52,976 nucleotides of DNA from Tannerella sp. (GCA_031285565.1 JAITVY010000110.1:1-52976); one strand, 5' to 3'. Shown: positions 1 to 8,965, numbered from the stretch's first letter. Notes: generated by a model from the sequence alone, not told the origin. Program-made: numbers and translations.

Positions 1-156
1 AAAAATTAAAGCATTTAGAAGAGTCTTCAGGGGGGTGAAAGATAAAGCGTTTTTCTTGTTTAGATTGAGTAAATTGTATGCATAATACAAAAATCCCTCA
101 AGTTTTTACGGTGATCCGAAATCCGCTTTATTTTGCCTTTTTCGTATGTTTCAGGG

Positions 157-197
157 ATAAAAAAAATCTCTGAAAACCTATTGATTTTCAGAGATTT
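157..197 (-). terminator. Rho-independent terminator of the tRNA-Leu gene
   Basis: Perfect 13-bp inverted repeat (AAATCTCTGAAAA at 164-176, TTTTCAGAGATTT at 185-197) with an 8-nt loop. Read on the minus strand the stem is followed by a run of eight U (the A-run 159-166). This is the classic intrinsic terminator shape, and it lies 25 bp downstream of the tRNA on the same strand. Confidence 0.85.
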
Positions 198-221
198 GCA
201 TTGTTTTTCGATTTTTATCAG

Positions 222-303
222 TGCGGCTGAAGGGACTCGAACCCCCACGCCTCTCGGCACCAGATCCTAAGTCTGGCGCGGCTACCAATTACGCCACAGC
301 CGC
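222..303 (-). tRNA. tRNA-Leu (anticodon UAG)
   Basis: The reverse complement folds into a complete tRNA. It has a 7-bp acceptor stem GCGGCTG/CAGCCGC with discriminator A, an anticodon stem CCAGA/TCTGG around the loop CTTAGGA (anticodon TAG), an extended variable arm typical of class II leucine tRNA, and a T-arm with GGTTCGAGTCC. The CCA end is not encoded. A Bacteroides-type promoter lies just upstream and an intrinsic terminator downstream, so it is probably a single-gene transcript. Confidence 0.96.
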
Positions 304-313
304 AATAGCGGTG

Positions 314-321
314 CAAAGGTA
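314..321 (-). promoter_or_regulatory. Bacteroides-type -7 promoter element for tRNA-Leu
   Basis: On the minus strand the sequence reads TACCTTTG, a match to TAnnTTTG, ending 10 bp before the mature 5' end of the tRNA. That spacing suits a transcript starting only a few bases upstream of the tRNA. No clear -33 TTTG is visible. Confidence 0.6.
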
Positions 322-439
322 ATAATAATTTTTTTATTTACGAAATATCATTTTTTATTTCTTGATATGTGCGTATATAAATCATTCGGATCTGTTAGTT
401 AAAGAAGTTCTTGAGTTGGTATAAATCATGTATTTTATT

Positions 440-447
440 TAAATTTG
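440..447 (+). promoter_or_regulatory. Candidate promoter for the flavodoxin-like gene at 574
   Basis: TAAATTTG matches TAnnTTTG. A start near 454 would give a leader of about 120 nt that includes the TTAGTG-type repeat at 464-500. The match is short and AT-rich DNA gives chance hits, so this is tentative. Confidence 0.35.
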
Positions 448-463
448 TAGACAAAGCGAATGT

Positions 464-500
464 ATTAGTGGTTAATTGTTAATGATTAGTGATTAATTTT
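464..500 (+). repeat. TTAGTGGTTAATG-type intergenic repeat, copy 1
   Basis: Degenerate run of the words ATTAGTGGTTAAT, TTAATGATTAG and TGATTAATTTT. The same words recur at 20525-20561, 38931-38980 and, in inverse orientation, at 20606-20638, 50169-50190 and 51580-51606. All lie outside genes or at their very ends. Function unknown. The rest of 305-573 holds only the two promoter candidates noted here. Confidence 0.6.
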
Positions 501-573
501 AGAAGTTAATTCGTCGATGCATTCATTTGTTAATACGGCTAAGCGATAATGTGAAAAATTAAAATATTGTCAT

Positions 574-1122
574 ATGAAAAAGAATGTGCTGGTATTGACG
601 GGAAGTCCCCGTTCAAAGGGAAATAGTAATACACTTGCAGATGCATTTATAGAGGGGCTGCAAACGGCTGGTCATACGGTAGAGAGATTCGATGCAGGTA
701 AAAAGAAAATTAAAGGGTGTATAGCATGTCAGAAGTGCTATTCGAAAGATGGAATGGCTTGTATATACGGCGATGATTTCAATGAATTGGCTCCAATGAT
801 AGAGCGTGCGGATATGTTTGTATTGGTTACTCCTTTATATTGGTTTACATTTCCTGCACAGGTCAAAACTGCCATAGATAAGATGTATGCACTGATGGTC
901 GGACAACGCGATTTGAAAATAAAGTCGGGTTTATTAATGTGTTGTGCTGAGACTGATGATATGGTCGATTTCGAGGGGATTGTGCGTAGCTGGGAACTAA
1001 TCAGTAATTATTTGAAATGGGAATCGCCGGAACTTTTTCTGGTACCTCACGTAAATGAACCGGGTGATATTCTTAAAACCGATGCACTGGTCAGGGCAAA
1101 ATTGCTGGCTGAAAGAATATAG
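574..1122 (+). CDS. Flavodoxin-fold NAD(P)H-dependent FMN reductase family protein
   Basis: 182 residues, a typical length for the FMN_red/flavodoxin_2 families. The N-terminus VLVLTGSPRSKGNSNTL (residues 6-21) is the phosphate-binding loop for FMN. CIACQKC at 49-55 plus Cys63 resembles the cysteine cluster of iron-sulfur flavoproteins. TPLYWFTFPAQVKTAIDK (about 86-103) is the conserved second flavin-contact segment. No signal peptide, so cytosolic. The likely role is electron transfer or quinone/aromatic reduction with FMN; the substrate cannot be read from the sequence. It is followed by an acyltransferase on the same strand after 190 bp, so it need not be co-transcribed with it. An ordinary small-molecule reductase without the Fe-S cluster remains possible. 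Confidence 0.85.
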   Translation: MKKNVLVLTGSPRSKGNSNTLADAFIEGLQTAGHTVERFDAGKKKIKGCIACQKCYSKDGMACIYGDDFNELAPMIERADMFVLVTPLYWFTFPAQVKTAIDKMYALMVGQRDLKIKSGLLMCCAETDDMVDFEGIVRSWELISNYLKWESPELFLVPHVNEPGDILKTDALVRAKLLAERI

Positions 1123-1125
1123 TGG

Positions 1126-1133
1126 TATTTTTG
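1126..1133 (+). promoter_or_regulatory. Candidate promoter for the acyltransferase at 1312
   Basis: TATTTTTG just after the stop codon of the preceding gene matches TAnnTTTG. It would give a leader of about 170 nt. The interval 1134-1311 is AT-rich and shows no further gene or clear hairpin. Confidence 0.35.
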
Positions 1134-1311
1134 CTATATAGTCGTCTTTTTTAGTTATGTTGATTAAATTTATGATCCAGGGAAAACAAAAAGAATATTA
1201 AAACTCTAATTTCCTGAATACATATAGGTTTAATCTGCAATAATTATTATTCAACGGCGTTTTTTGTAAAGGGAGAATAATAATACACAAACATAAACCA
1301 GATACTCTAGT

Positions 1312-2283
1312 ATGAGATTCAGTAAAAAAGCTATTCGTCAGAGGGTGGTTCCCATCCTTATATATCCATTTTTGGGTATAATGGTTTTTTGGTTCCGGGT
1401 TCTGCCAATACAATGGTTAAGGCGTTTTGCTGCGTATGTAGCAGGGAAGGTTATCAAATTGGCAGACAGGTCGCGTAGACAGGCATTCGCAAACATTAAG
1501 AATGTATACGGGGATGAGATCAGCGAGGGAGAGCGTGAAGTAATGGTTCATCAGGTATTTACCGAAATAATCAAATCTTTTTTCGACTATATAGCTTATT
1601 CGAAATTAACTGATAAGCAACGGTTTTTCTCGTTAATAGAAGTAGAAGGTGAAGAACACCTGAAGGCCGCTTATGAAAAGGGGAAAGGGGTGATATGCCT
1701 GATTCCCCATGTCAGTTCGTGGGAGTTTGCAGCAATTACTCCACCTATGTTAGGATATGAAACTTCGGCTGCTAGTAAGGAGTTGAGGATGAAATGTATA
1801 AACGATAAAATGATTAAGTTCCGGGCTCGCCGGGGAATGAAAAATATTTCCCGCGAAGATTCATATACAAAATTAGTCGATGTGCTTCGGAAAGGCGAAT
1901 GCCTTATCTTAATGATTGATCAGGATACTACAGTAAAAAGTATTTTTGTCGATTTTATGGGAAGGCAGGCTTATACGCCAATCGGAGCTTCACGGTTAGC
2001 ACTGGAGACCGGAGCATTAATCGTGCCAATGGTCATGACCCGTAGAGAAGATGATAATTACCGGTTTATTATTTATCCTGAATTGCCGGTAACCAATACC
2101 GGAAACTTAGAAGTTGATCTGTTCGAAAATACACAACGTCAAAATAAAGTACTGGAAGATATCATACGAACATATCCCAATCAATGGGTTTGGATGCATG
2201 AACGCTGGCGTACTACACCGGAAAGTTTAGCAAAATATTATAAAAAGAAAAAAGCGTGTTGTTCGTCTGTAGATAAAAAATAG
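1312..2283 (+). CDS. Lysophospholipid/lipid A acyltransferase family protein (LpxL/HtrB-like)
   Basis: 323 residues, the usual size of the LpxL/LpxM/HtrB family. A hydrophobic N-terminal anchor (residues 13-33) is followed by SRRQAFANIKNVY (54-66), the family's conserved region before the active site. The catalytic HX4E motif is HVSSWE (His133, Glu138). LMIDQDTTVKSIFVDFMG and the C-terminal WVWMHERW also match the family. It should transfer a secondary acyl chain to lipid A, or to another lysolipid, at the inner face of the inner membrane. ATG 1312 is used because it precedes the anchor directly. The gene stands alone, ending 35 bp from a convergent protease gene. Assignment to lipid A rather than aminolipid acylation is inference. 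Confidence 0.88.
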   Translation: MRFSKKAIRQRVVPILIYPFLGIMVFWFRVLPIQWLRRFAAYVAGKVIKLADRSRRQAFANIKNVYGDEISEGEREVMVHQVFTEIIKSFFDYIAYSKLTDKQRFFSLIEVEGEEHLKAAYEKGKGVICLIPHVSSWEFAAITPPMLGYETSAASKELRMKCINDKMIKFRARRGMKNISREDSYTKLVDVLRKGECLILMIDQDTTVKSIFVDFMGRQAYTPIGASRLALETGALIVPMVMTRREDDNYRFIIYPELPVTNTGNLEVDLFENTQRQNKVLEDIIRTYPNQWVWMHERWRTTPESLAKYYKKKKACCSSVDKK

Positions 2284-2318
2284 GCGTTTCCGGATAACTT
2301 ATAATGCCAGCATAAAAA

Positions 2319-3356
2319 TCATTTTGATTCTTGAGTCAAAAGTGAGATTGCTGCTTCTATCAGTGTGTCTTTTCCTTTATTAATATCCTCCTGCTTAAGT
2401 TGAACGTACTTATCCGGTTTAATCCCATATTCGGTATGTTGTTTGTTTACATCCAACATGGGGGATGCAGAGAAGCGGACACGCCAACCATTAGGCAATT
2501 CGGAATTAAAAGGAAGTCCGCTGCCACCACCGGTCTGATCGCCCATGATTGTAACATTGGGTAATATTTTCATCTTATTCACAAAATCGTTTGTAGCACT
2601 GTAACTATGACGATTTGTTAACACAACAACCGGCCTGAGCCAACGTACCCTGTTTGAGGGCTCTAATTCAATAGCATAAGGTTCTGAAAAATCATTATGC
2701 CCCTTACCTGTTTTATGTAGTATATATCCGACAGGTGTTTTTTCTTCCAAAAAACGTGACGCTATAACATCCGAATAAGTTAACGAACCTCCTCCGTTCT
2801 CACGTACATCAATAATCAGTCCCTGGCAATCTTTAAAATACATCAATGCATAGTCCAGGTTATTTTCCCCAACCCCACTTGAAAAACTGCCGTAATAAAT
2901 GTATCCGACTTTATTATTTGCCATACGGAGGTATTTCATTCCTCCTGCAATCAGGTAATCTTTCCCGAGGTATTTTTTGTGTACATCTTCATTAAAATTC
3001 CGCGGATAATCTTCATACCAATCCCAATAACGCGCTACATCAAATGATGAATACAGGTTGGTATGCCCGTCCTGCAACTCGGATAACATATCACCTAAGA
3101 ACTGGAACAGTTCGTATTGATCCATGGTGTCCCTGAGCTGCAGGTTATATTTCTGATATACATCGTCCCAGTCTATATCTTTATATTCAAAGAAACAATA
3201 ATTTTCATCCATAATCTTCCATAAAGCCTCAAAGTTCGTCCTTGGATTCATTGTATACTCATCAGCTTTTTCACAACTTATCAAAGAAACGGAAACCAAA
3301 AACAAAAGCAGGCCTTTTATATGAACGGATGTGTGTATTTGATTGAAAAAGTTCAT
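2319..3356 (-). CDS. S41 family (C-terminal processing-type) peptidase, lipoprotein
   Basis: 345 residues. The N-terminus has a hydrophobic stretch ending in a lipobox (SLISC, Cys28), so it is probably a periplasmic or outer-membrane lipoprotein. LIIDVRENGGGSLTYSDV (about 180-197) and VVLTNRHSYSATNDFV (244-259) are the conserved blocks of the S41 domain; the likely nucleophile is Ser253 and GDQTGGGSG follows. A clear PDZ domain is not seen, which is common in Bacteroidota S41 lipoproteins. The substrate is unknown. It is the last gene of a leftward unit starting with parC, 15 bp after the DUF3316-like gene. Confidence 0.85.
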   Translation of the reverse strand: MNFFNQIHTSVHIKGLLLFLVSVSLISCEKADEYTMNPRTNFEALWKIMDENYCFFEYKDIDWDDVYQKYNLQLRDTMDQYELFQFLGDMLSELQDGHTNLYSSFDVARYWDWYEDYPRNFNEDVHKKYLGKDYLIAGGMKYLRMANNKVGYIYYGSFSSGVGENNLDYALMYFKDCQGLIIDVRENGGGSLTYSDVIASRFLEEKTPVGYILHKTGKGHNDFSEPYAIELEPSNRVRWLRPVVVLTNRHSYSATNDFVNKMKILPNVTIMGDQTGGGSGLPFNSELPNGWRVRFSASPMLDVNKQHTEYGIKPDKYVQLKQEDINKGKDTLIEAAISLLTQESK

Positions 3357-3371
3357 TTGTCAATTCTTAAA

Positions 3372-4232
3372 TTAATAATATGCGCTTTGATTCAATTGAT
3401 TCTTCTTTAAACGTTTTCCACCGAACGAAACAAATTCTTTAACCAATCCCAGCATAAAGTTGTGCGAAACGTTATGAACTTTGATATCGTTGATATCCGT
3501 ATAGTATGCATTATTCAGATAACCTGTACGTACAATAAGATTACCTAACGGAAAATCGACAGTCAGGTAATTCCGTATTGCAAATTTGTTATGAAAAGAA
3601 CTGAATGAAACGATTCCGGAGGTATTGCCTATGCCGAATATTTCGTAATAAGACTGTCCGTATTTAGGGGAGAAAAGAACTCCCATAAAAGGGATGTCAA
3701 CCTGGTAGCGGAAAATCAACGGATAATTTTTTAACTGAACAGAATAGATGGCTGCCGCCGACAGGTTTAAATCCACATCGATATGTAGTGTAGTCGTATT
3801 GTTGGCCGCTTGTGTATTGTACATAAATCCCAGTAAACCACGTGCCGATGCTCCGGTCAATATTTTCAGGTTATCCTGCGGTTGAAACCGGTAATGAAGC
3901 CCGTATGAATAATCTACAAAGCCGGTGAAGACATTTACCGTACCAGCAGCATTATCTGTAGATGATAGTTCTAAATGAAGCATCCGTTGGGATGAAATAC
4001 GATTGCCTGCCAATGTTTTTAATTTCATCCGTTCGTTAAGTATACGTAATCCAAAACCGTCATATTTTGTTTTTGTGTTTGAGAAATACGTATTCCGGAT
4101 ATTTGTTCCTCCTATTCCGATCAAAGTACCTTCATTAATCGAATACAGAGGTTTTTCTTCAATGTCAATTTGAGCGTTAAGTGAATATGAAAAAATTAAA
4201 ACAATTAAAATTAAATAGACTGACTTGTTCAT
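3372..4232 (-). CDS. Exported beta-rich outer-membrane-like protein (probably DUF3316 family)
   Basis: 286 residues with a signal peptide (YLILIVLIFSYSLNAQ, cleavage after Ala20-Gln21). The mature part alternates hydrophobic and polar residues in many short strands with aromatic ends, for example GFVDYSYGLHYRFQPQD and FIFRYQVDIP-like segments, as in a small outer-membrane beta barrel. I recognise it as resembling the DUF3316 proteins of Bacteroides, but no function is known to me. It lies 13 bp downstream of parC and 15 bp upstream of the protease, so the three are likely co-transcribed. Confidence 0.65.
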   Translation of the reverse strand: MNKSVYLILIVLIFSYSLNAQIDIEEKPLYSINEGTLIGIGGTNIRNTYFSNTKTKYDGFGLRILNERMKLKTLAGNRISSQRMLHLELSSTDNAAGTVNVFTGFVDYSYGLHYRFQPQDNLKILTGASARGLLGFMYNTQAANNTTTLHIDVDLNLSAAAIYSVQLKNYPLIFRYQVDIPFMGVLFSPKYGQSYYEIFGIGNTSGIVSFSSFHNKFAIRNYLTVDFPLGNLIVRTGYLNNAYYTDINDIKVHNVSHNFMLGLVKEFVSFGGKRLKKNQLNQSAYY

Positions 4233-4245
4233 TATGGCATTCAGA

Positions 4246-6933
4246 TTAGGTATCGAACAAATTCATTTGTCCTTCAGATTCGTCACTATCATCATCTTCT
4301 ACTGTTTGTGAAGTTTCCTGTTCTTCTTCTATTTTGGGCGGGAAACGATCCGGCTCCAGTTCATTTACTGTTTCAACCTGGAAGGTTGTAATACGTTTAC
4401 CTTTAGCTTTAAAACTTTTCAGACCGATAAATTGCTCAGCATCGATGATTAATGATTCACGGAAACTATCATTGCCTCCGAATATAATTTCGATACGTGG
4501 ATAAACTTCATCTGTAAGCAGATACAGGGTACTATTCAAATTTTCGCCCAGGAAGTTTTGTCGTTTGTTGCTTATTTCCAGGGAGAAACGTTTTATGTAT
4601 GGGAATTTCTGATCGGCATCATAAAGTACGGCTGTCCAGATTTTATGAGGATCGAACTTCTGTATCACTAAAATATTTTCATTATAGTGATTGCTTAAAT
4701 CGAAGTTGGTAGTATAAAAATCGCCATTACGCAAAACAACCAGAATCTGGTCTTCGCTCTGGAATTCACCGAGTTCTTCGCCTCGTCCGTCATAGTTGAG
4801 ACGTAGTACATCGTGATCAAACCATACCTTGCGGCCTCCCAGTGTTGAGTTGCCTTTCTGTTTTAATGAAATCTTGTGAATCTCAGCTTTTGTCAGGATG
4901 TTACCCATAGAAGCTCGTCCTTTAATAAGGATCTCGCTGAAGTCTTTCTCAAAGACCAGTGTTTTCTGGCGGAGCTTGGGTTTCAGAATAATCTTAACCG
5001 TTTCGGCTTCTCCGTTCGGATTTGCACTAAAGTACAGGACGCGCGAACCTTCGGTTCCCTTGGTCACGTCGTATTCTTTATCACGTGTCACGCCGGTGAT
5101 ATTAAAACGCTTAATGAAATTACGTCCGTTCTTCCCGTCACGGTAAATCACATTATAAATGGTACGACTGTCATTTCGTTTGAAAACATTGACATAAATC
5201 ACATTTTTGCCGACAAATAATTTATCCGCTACTTTGACAATTTTATACATTCCTTCCCGGTAAAATAATATGATATCGTCGATATCGGAACAGTTACATA
5301 CGAATTCGTCTTTTCGCAGGCTGGGGCCGATACCGATAAATCCTTCTTCCCGGTTAATATATAGTTTTTCATTTGCTTCAACTACCTTCGTCGCTTCAAT
5401 TGTATCGAAGTTGCGGATTTCGGTTCGACGTGGATAATCTTTGCCGTACTTTTCTTTCAGCATGATGAACCAGTCAATCGTATAGCCGACAATATTGGCT
5501 AAATGACGATCGGTTATCTCTATTTCTTTTTTCAGTTGTGCTATCTGATCATCGCTTTTATCCGAATTAAATTTCAGGATACGGCCCATTTTTATTTCCA
5601 TCAGGCGCAGGATATCTTCACGGGTCACTTCCCTGATGAAATTGGGTTTAAAGGGTTCTAAGCGGGAATCTATATGTTCTATAGCTTTATCCATGTTTTT
5701 CGCATTCTCGAACTCTTTATCCTTATAGATGCGTTCTTCGATAAAGATACGTTCTAAAGAAGCATAAAATAAAGATTCTTCCAGCTCGGACTTTTGTATT
5801 TCGAGTTCGGTGCGAAGTAGGCGTAATGTATTATCGGTTGAATGACGGAGTACAGTGCTTACATTCAGGAAATAAGGTTTATTGTTCTCAATTATACAAC
5901 AGTTAGGTGAAATGCTGATCTCACAATCCGAAAAGGCATACAGGGCATCAATGGTCTTATCAGAAGATACTCCCGGAGCTAAATGTATTAAAATCTCAAC
6001 ATTTAGCGCTGTATTATCATCGATCTTACGGATTTTGATTTTGCCCTTATCGTTTGCTTTTAAAATCGAATCGATTAATGAAGATGTAGTTCTTCCGAAA
6101 GGAATCTCGTTAATAACGAGTGTCTTATTGTCTAGTTTATTAATTTTTGCGCGTACTTTAACGGAACCGCCACGTTCACCATCATTATATTTGGCTACAT
6201 CGATGTAACCTCCTGTTTGAAAATCAGGATATAATATAAAATCTTCTTCTCTCAGATAGGCGATGGAAGCATCAATTATTTCATTAAAGTTATGCGGTAA
6301 AATCTTGGATGATAAACCGACAGCGATCCCTTCGATTCCCTGCGCAAGTAAAAGTGGAAATTTTACCGGCAAACTAACCGGTTCTTTATTTCTACCGTCA
6401 TATGATTGTTTCCATACGGTTGTTTTCGGATTAAAGACGGTTTCCAATGCAAATTTTGTTAGTCTGGCTTCAATGTAACGGGGAGCTGCAGCTCCATCGC
6501 CGGTTAAGACGTTTCCCCAGTTTCCCTGGCAATCAACCAGCAAATCTTTTTGGCCTAATTGCACTAATGCATCACCTATGGAAGCATCGCCATGCGGATG
6601 GAATTGCATGGTATGGCCGATAATGTTTGCAACTTTATTGTACCGTCCGTCATCCAGGCGTTTCATTGAGTGCAGAATACGGCGTTGAACAGGCTTTAAA
6701 CCATCATCGATGTGGGGTACGGCGCGTTCCAGAATTACATATGATGCATAGTCCAGAAACCAGTTCTGGTACATTCCCGGAAGGTGGCTGATTATATCGC
6801 CTCCTCCTACAGGAACTTTGTAGCCTGAATCACCAATGGGTAAATCCCCGTCTTCTGTTTCGGATGTTTCAGTTGATGATTCTGACGGGATGTCTTCGTT
6901 TTCTTCTTCTTGTATTATGTCTTCGGGTATCAT
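4246..6933 (-). CDS. parC: DNA topoisomerase IV subunit A (ParC; GyrA/ParC family)
   Basis: 895 residues from the ATG. An acidic, low-complexity N-terminus (about 1-45) precedes the winged-helix/tower breakage-reunion domain: LDYASYVILERAVPHIDDGLKP, then FHPHGDASIGDALV, then AAPRYIEARL with the catalytic Tyr153. The C-terminal half is the beta-pinwheel-like DNA-wrapping domain; it lacks a clear GyrA-box, which favours ParC over GyrA. With ParE it would decatenate daughter chromosomes. An upstream TTG at 6963 extends the frame by 10 codons, but it lies inside the promoter element, so ATG 6933 is preferred. It heads a leftward unit with two exported proteins of unrelated role. Confidence 0.93.
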   Translation of the reverse strand: MIPEDIIQEEENEDIPSESSTETSETEDGDLPIGDSGYKVPVGGGDIISHLPGMYQNWFLDYASYVILERAVPHIDDGLKPVQRRILHSMKRLDDGRYNKVANIIGHTMQFHPHGDASIGDALVQLGQKDLLVDCQGNWGNVLTGDGAAAPRYIEARLTKFALETVFNPKTTVWKQSYDGRNKEPVSLPVKFPLLLAQGIEGIAVGLSSKILPHNFNEIIDASIAYLREEDFILYPDFQTGGYIDVAKYNDGERGGSVKVRAKINKLDNKTLVINEIPFGRTTSSLIDSILKANDKGKIKIRKIDDNTALNVEILIHLAPGVSSDKTIDALYAFSDCEISISPNCCIIENNKPYFLNVSTVLRHSTDNTLRLLRTELEIQKSELEESLFYASLERIFIEERIYKDKEFENAKNMDKAIEHIDSRLEPFKPNFIREVTREDILRLMEIKMGRILKFNSDKSDDQIAQLKKEIEITDRHLANIVGYTIDWFIMLKEKYGKDYPRRTEIRNFDTIEATKVVEANEKLYINREEGFIGIGPSLRKDEFVCNCSDIDDIILFYREGMYKIVKVADKLFVGKNVIYVNVFKRNDSRTIYNVIYRDGKNGRNFIKRFNITGVTRDKEYDVTKGTEGSRVLYFSANPNGEAETVKIILKPKLRQKTLVFEKDFSEILIKGRASMGNILTKAEIHKISLKQKGNSTLGGRKVWFDHDVLRLNYDGRGEELGEFQSEDQILVVLRNGDFYTTNFDLSNHYNENILVIQKFDPHKIWTAVLYDADQKFPYIKRFSLEISNKRQNFLGENLNSTLYLLTDEVYPRIEIIFGGNDSFRESLIIDAEQFIGLKSFKAKGKRITTFQVETVNELEPDRFPPKIEEEQETSQTVEDDDSDESEGQMNLFDT

Positions 6934-6960
6934 AAAAATGCATCTACTTGCTGTGATGTG

Positions 6961-6968
6961 CAAATGTA
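6961..6968 (-). promoter_or_regulatory. Bacteroides-type promoter for the parC unit
   Basis: Minus strand reads TACATTTG (TAnnTTTG) 28 bp before ATG 6933. It would give a leader of about 20 nt and rules out the in-frame TTG start at 6963. Confidence 0.6.
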
Positions 6969-7282
6969 CAAAAAAAATCTAATCTTTTTTGATATGAATA
7001 TATTACGATCTTTATTAATTGAAAGTTGAAGGTGCAAAGTTGAAAGTGAAGAGGCAAATTGAAGTTGCAAATTCAACAGGAGAAAAGAGATAGGGAAAAG
7101 GAGAAAGCTACTGAAAAATTAATTGACTCCACTAATTTCTGAAGGGATATTGCTTGTTTCTTTCTGTGCGGTTGCTAACTATTTGGTTATTACATCGTTA
7201 TGCTGTGATGTTTGACTTTTTGTAAACACTCCATATTTGATATATATAATTGCCTAATATTCATGTATTTCTTATTGTTAAA
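6969..7282. other. Non-coding divergent interval between parC and the PUL
   Basis: No gene is seen. Positions 7016-7077 contain a degenerate purine-rich run of the words GAAAGTTGAA and CAAATTGAAG, related to the AATTGAAAATTG repeats seen at 39308 and 49094. Nothing else recognisable. Confidence 0.5.
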
Positions 7283-7315
7283 CTCGGCACTAATTCGGCA
7301 CTGATTCGGTACTAA
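7283..7315 (+). repeat. Three direct 11-bp iterons upstream of the PUL (possible operator)
   Basis: Three head-to-tail copies: CTCGGCACTAA (7283-7293), TTCGGCACTGA (7294-7304) and TTCGGTACTAA (7305-7315). The period of 11 bp places each copy on about the same DNA face. They lie about 190 bp upstream of the promoter of the first GH28 gene; an imperfect dyad ACCACAATTGCGGT follows at 7317-7330. Binding by a PUL regulator is inference; no regulator other than the ECF pair is encoded in the window. Confidence 0.55.
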
Positions 7316-7504
7316 AACCACAATTGCGGTATAATGTAGAATATAAATAAGATTTGTTCAGAATAAAACAATGATAGATTCATGAATATATATAACTTTT
7401 TCCATATGACTGTTTTTATGCTCCCTAATTGGCATCTGCTATCTTTCTGAACATATTTCCATTAAAATGTATCTTTTTACAGGAATAGCGGCTACTCCGA
7501 AAAG

Positions 7505-7512
7505 TATATTTG
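7505..7512 (+). promoter_or_regulatory. Bacteroides-type promoter for the GH28/GH2 genes
   Basis: TATATTTG matches TAnnTTTG and ends 24 bp before ATG 7537. The in-frame upstream TTG of the GH28 reading frame is the last three bases of this element, so it should not be the start codon. Confidence 0.6.
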
Positions 7513-7536
7513 CATTCCGGAAAAATAAAATATCGT

Positions 7537-8964
7537 ATGAACACAAATTATTTAAAAAGCATGATTGTTTTGTGTACGGCATTATGGGGGCTGTCGTGTA
7601 CATCAAAAACCAATTCTCCCTCTTATGAAACAATAGTCGTGGAAGCTCCCTTTCCGATGGATACGATTAAATTATATATCCATCCGGAGCAGGATTTCCC
7701 TATTACCGGTTTCGGAGCTATTGAAGGTGGCGAAACCATCAACACCGAAGCGATAGCCAAAGCGATTGACGCTTGCCATAAGGCTGGCGGCGGACGTGTG
7801 GTTATACCTGCCGGGGAATGGCTGACAGGACCGGTGCATTTCAAAAGTAATGTAAACCTTTATCTTGCGGAAGGCGCTATCCTGAGTTTCACGGATAATC
7901 CGCTTGATTATTTACCGGCCGTAATGACGTCGTGGGAAGGTATGGAATGTTATAATTATTCTCCTTTGCTGTATGCTTTCGAATGTGAAAACGTGGCGAT
8001 AACAGGTACAGGGATGTTGAAACCCCGTATGGATACCTGGAAGGTGTGGTTTAAGCGTCCTAAACCCCACATGGATGCATTGGCGCAACTCTACACCATG
8101 GCTTCTACGGATGTACCTGTGGAAGAACGCCAGATGGCTATGGGTGAGAATAACCTTCGTCCGCACTTGATACATTTCAACCGTTGTTCGGGTGTTCTGC
8201 TCGATAGTTTTAAAATAAGAGAAAGCCCTTTCTGGACAATTCACCTGTATATGTGCAATGGTGGAGTGGTTCGTAACCTCGATGTGAAAGCTCACGGGCA
8301 TAATAATGATGGGGTTGACCTGGAAATGAGCCGGAACTTTTTAGTGGAGAATTGTACTTTCGACCAGGGTGACGATGCAGTGGTTATTAAATCCGGTCGG
8401 AACCGGGATGCCTGGCGATTGCATACTCCCTGCGAGAATATTGTAGTACGGAACTGTACGATTTTGGATGGGCATACATTGTTGGGTATCGGCAGCGAAA
8501 TATCAGGCGGTGTGCGGAATATTTATATGCACGATTGTGAAGCTCCGCAATCCGTCCATCGTTTTTTCTTTGTCAAGACCAATCACCGCCGGGGCGGGTT
8601 TGTTGAAAATATCCATATGGAAAATGTAAGATGCGGCTCCACACTCCGGGTGCTGGAGATAGATACCGATGTACTTTACCAATGGAAAGACCTGGTTCCG
8701 ACTTATGAAGAACGGATTACTGCTATCAATGGTATTTACCTGAATCATGTTAGTTGCGATTCGACAAAAGCTATTTATGATTTGAAAGGTGACGAACGTT
8801 TGCCTATAAAAAATGTAGAGATCAGGAATGTGCATGTAGGCACGGTTACGGAGTTTATCAAACAGTCTGTTCATACAGAAAATATAACCGAAGAAAACAT
8901 TACGTATGATAACTTCACCAACGAGTCGAATATAAAACTTGCATATCCCGATTATAACAAATAA
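7537..8964 (+). CDS. Glycoside hydrolase family 28 (polygalacturonase-like), lipoprotein
   Basis: 475 residues from ATG 7537. The signal sequence ends in a lipobox (WGLSC, Cys21), so it is probably an outer-membrane lipoprotein. AAGGGRVVIPAG-like HKAGGGRVVIPAGEWLTG near 81-98 is the usual start of the right-handed beta-helix. GH28 catalytic blocks are present: HNNDGVDLE (255-263), QGDDAVVIKSG (277-287; Asp279/Asp280), the DGHTLLGIGSE block with His313, and the later RFFFVKT segment for substrate carboxylate binding. Inverting hydrolysis of alpha-linked galacturonic acid, or of rhamnose-galacturonate bonds, is expected. It is first of three glycosidase genes, only 1 bp before the GH2 gene. Exo versus endo action cannot be told by eye. 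Confidence 0.9.
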   Translation: MNTNYLKSMIVLCTALWGLSCTSKTNSPSYETIVVEAPFPMDTIKLYIHPEQDFPITGFGAIEGGETINTEAIAKAIDACHKAGGGRVVIPAGEWLTGPVHFKSNVNLYLAEGAILSFTDNPLDYLPAVMTSWEGMECYNYSPLLYAFECENVAITGTGMLKPRMDTWKVWFKRPKPHMDALAQLYTMASTDVPVEERQMAMGENNLRPHLIHFNRCSGVLLDSFKIRESPFWTIHLYMCNGGVVRNLDVKAHGHNNDGVDLEMSRNFLVENCTFDQGDDAVVIKSGRNRDAWRLHTPCENIVVRNCTILDGHTLLGIGSEISGGVRNIYMHDCEAPQSVHRFFFVKTNHRRGGFVENIHMENVRCGSTLRVLEIDTDVLYQWKDLVPTYEERITAINGIYLNHVSCDSTKAIYDLKGDERLPIKNVEIRNVHVGTVTEFIKQSVHTENITEENITYDNFTNESNIKLAYPDYNK

Positions 8965-8965
8965 G

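Noticed and set aside
60..260. 66-codon minus-strand open frame overlapping the tRNA
   Set aside because: It covers the terminator and part of the tRNA-Leu gene and has no protein features.
4876..6478. Several plus-strand open frames opposite parC
   Set aside because: They lie fully inside a strongly supported gene on the other strand, have no family sequence and no promoter; they are shadows.
7510..7536. TTG start giving nine more residues to the first GH28 protein
   Set aside because: The TTG is part of the TATATTTG promoter element; the ATG at 7537 starts a proper lipoprotein signal.
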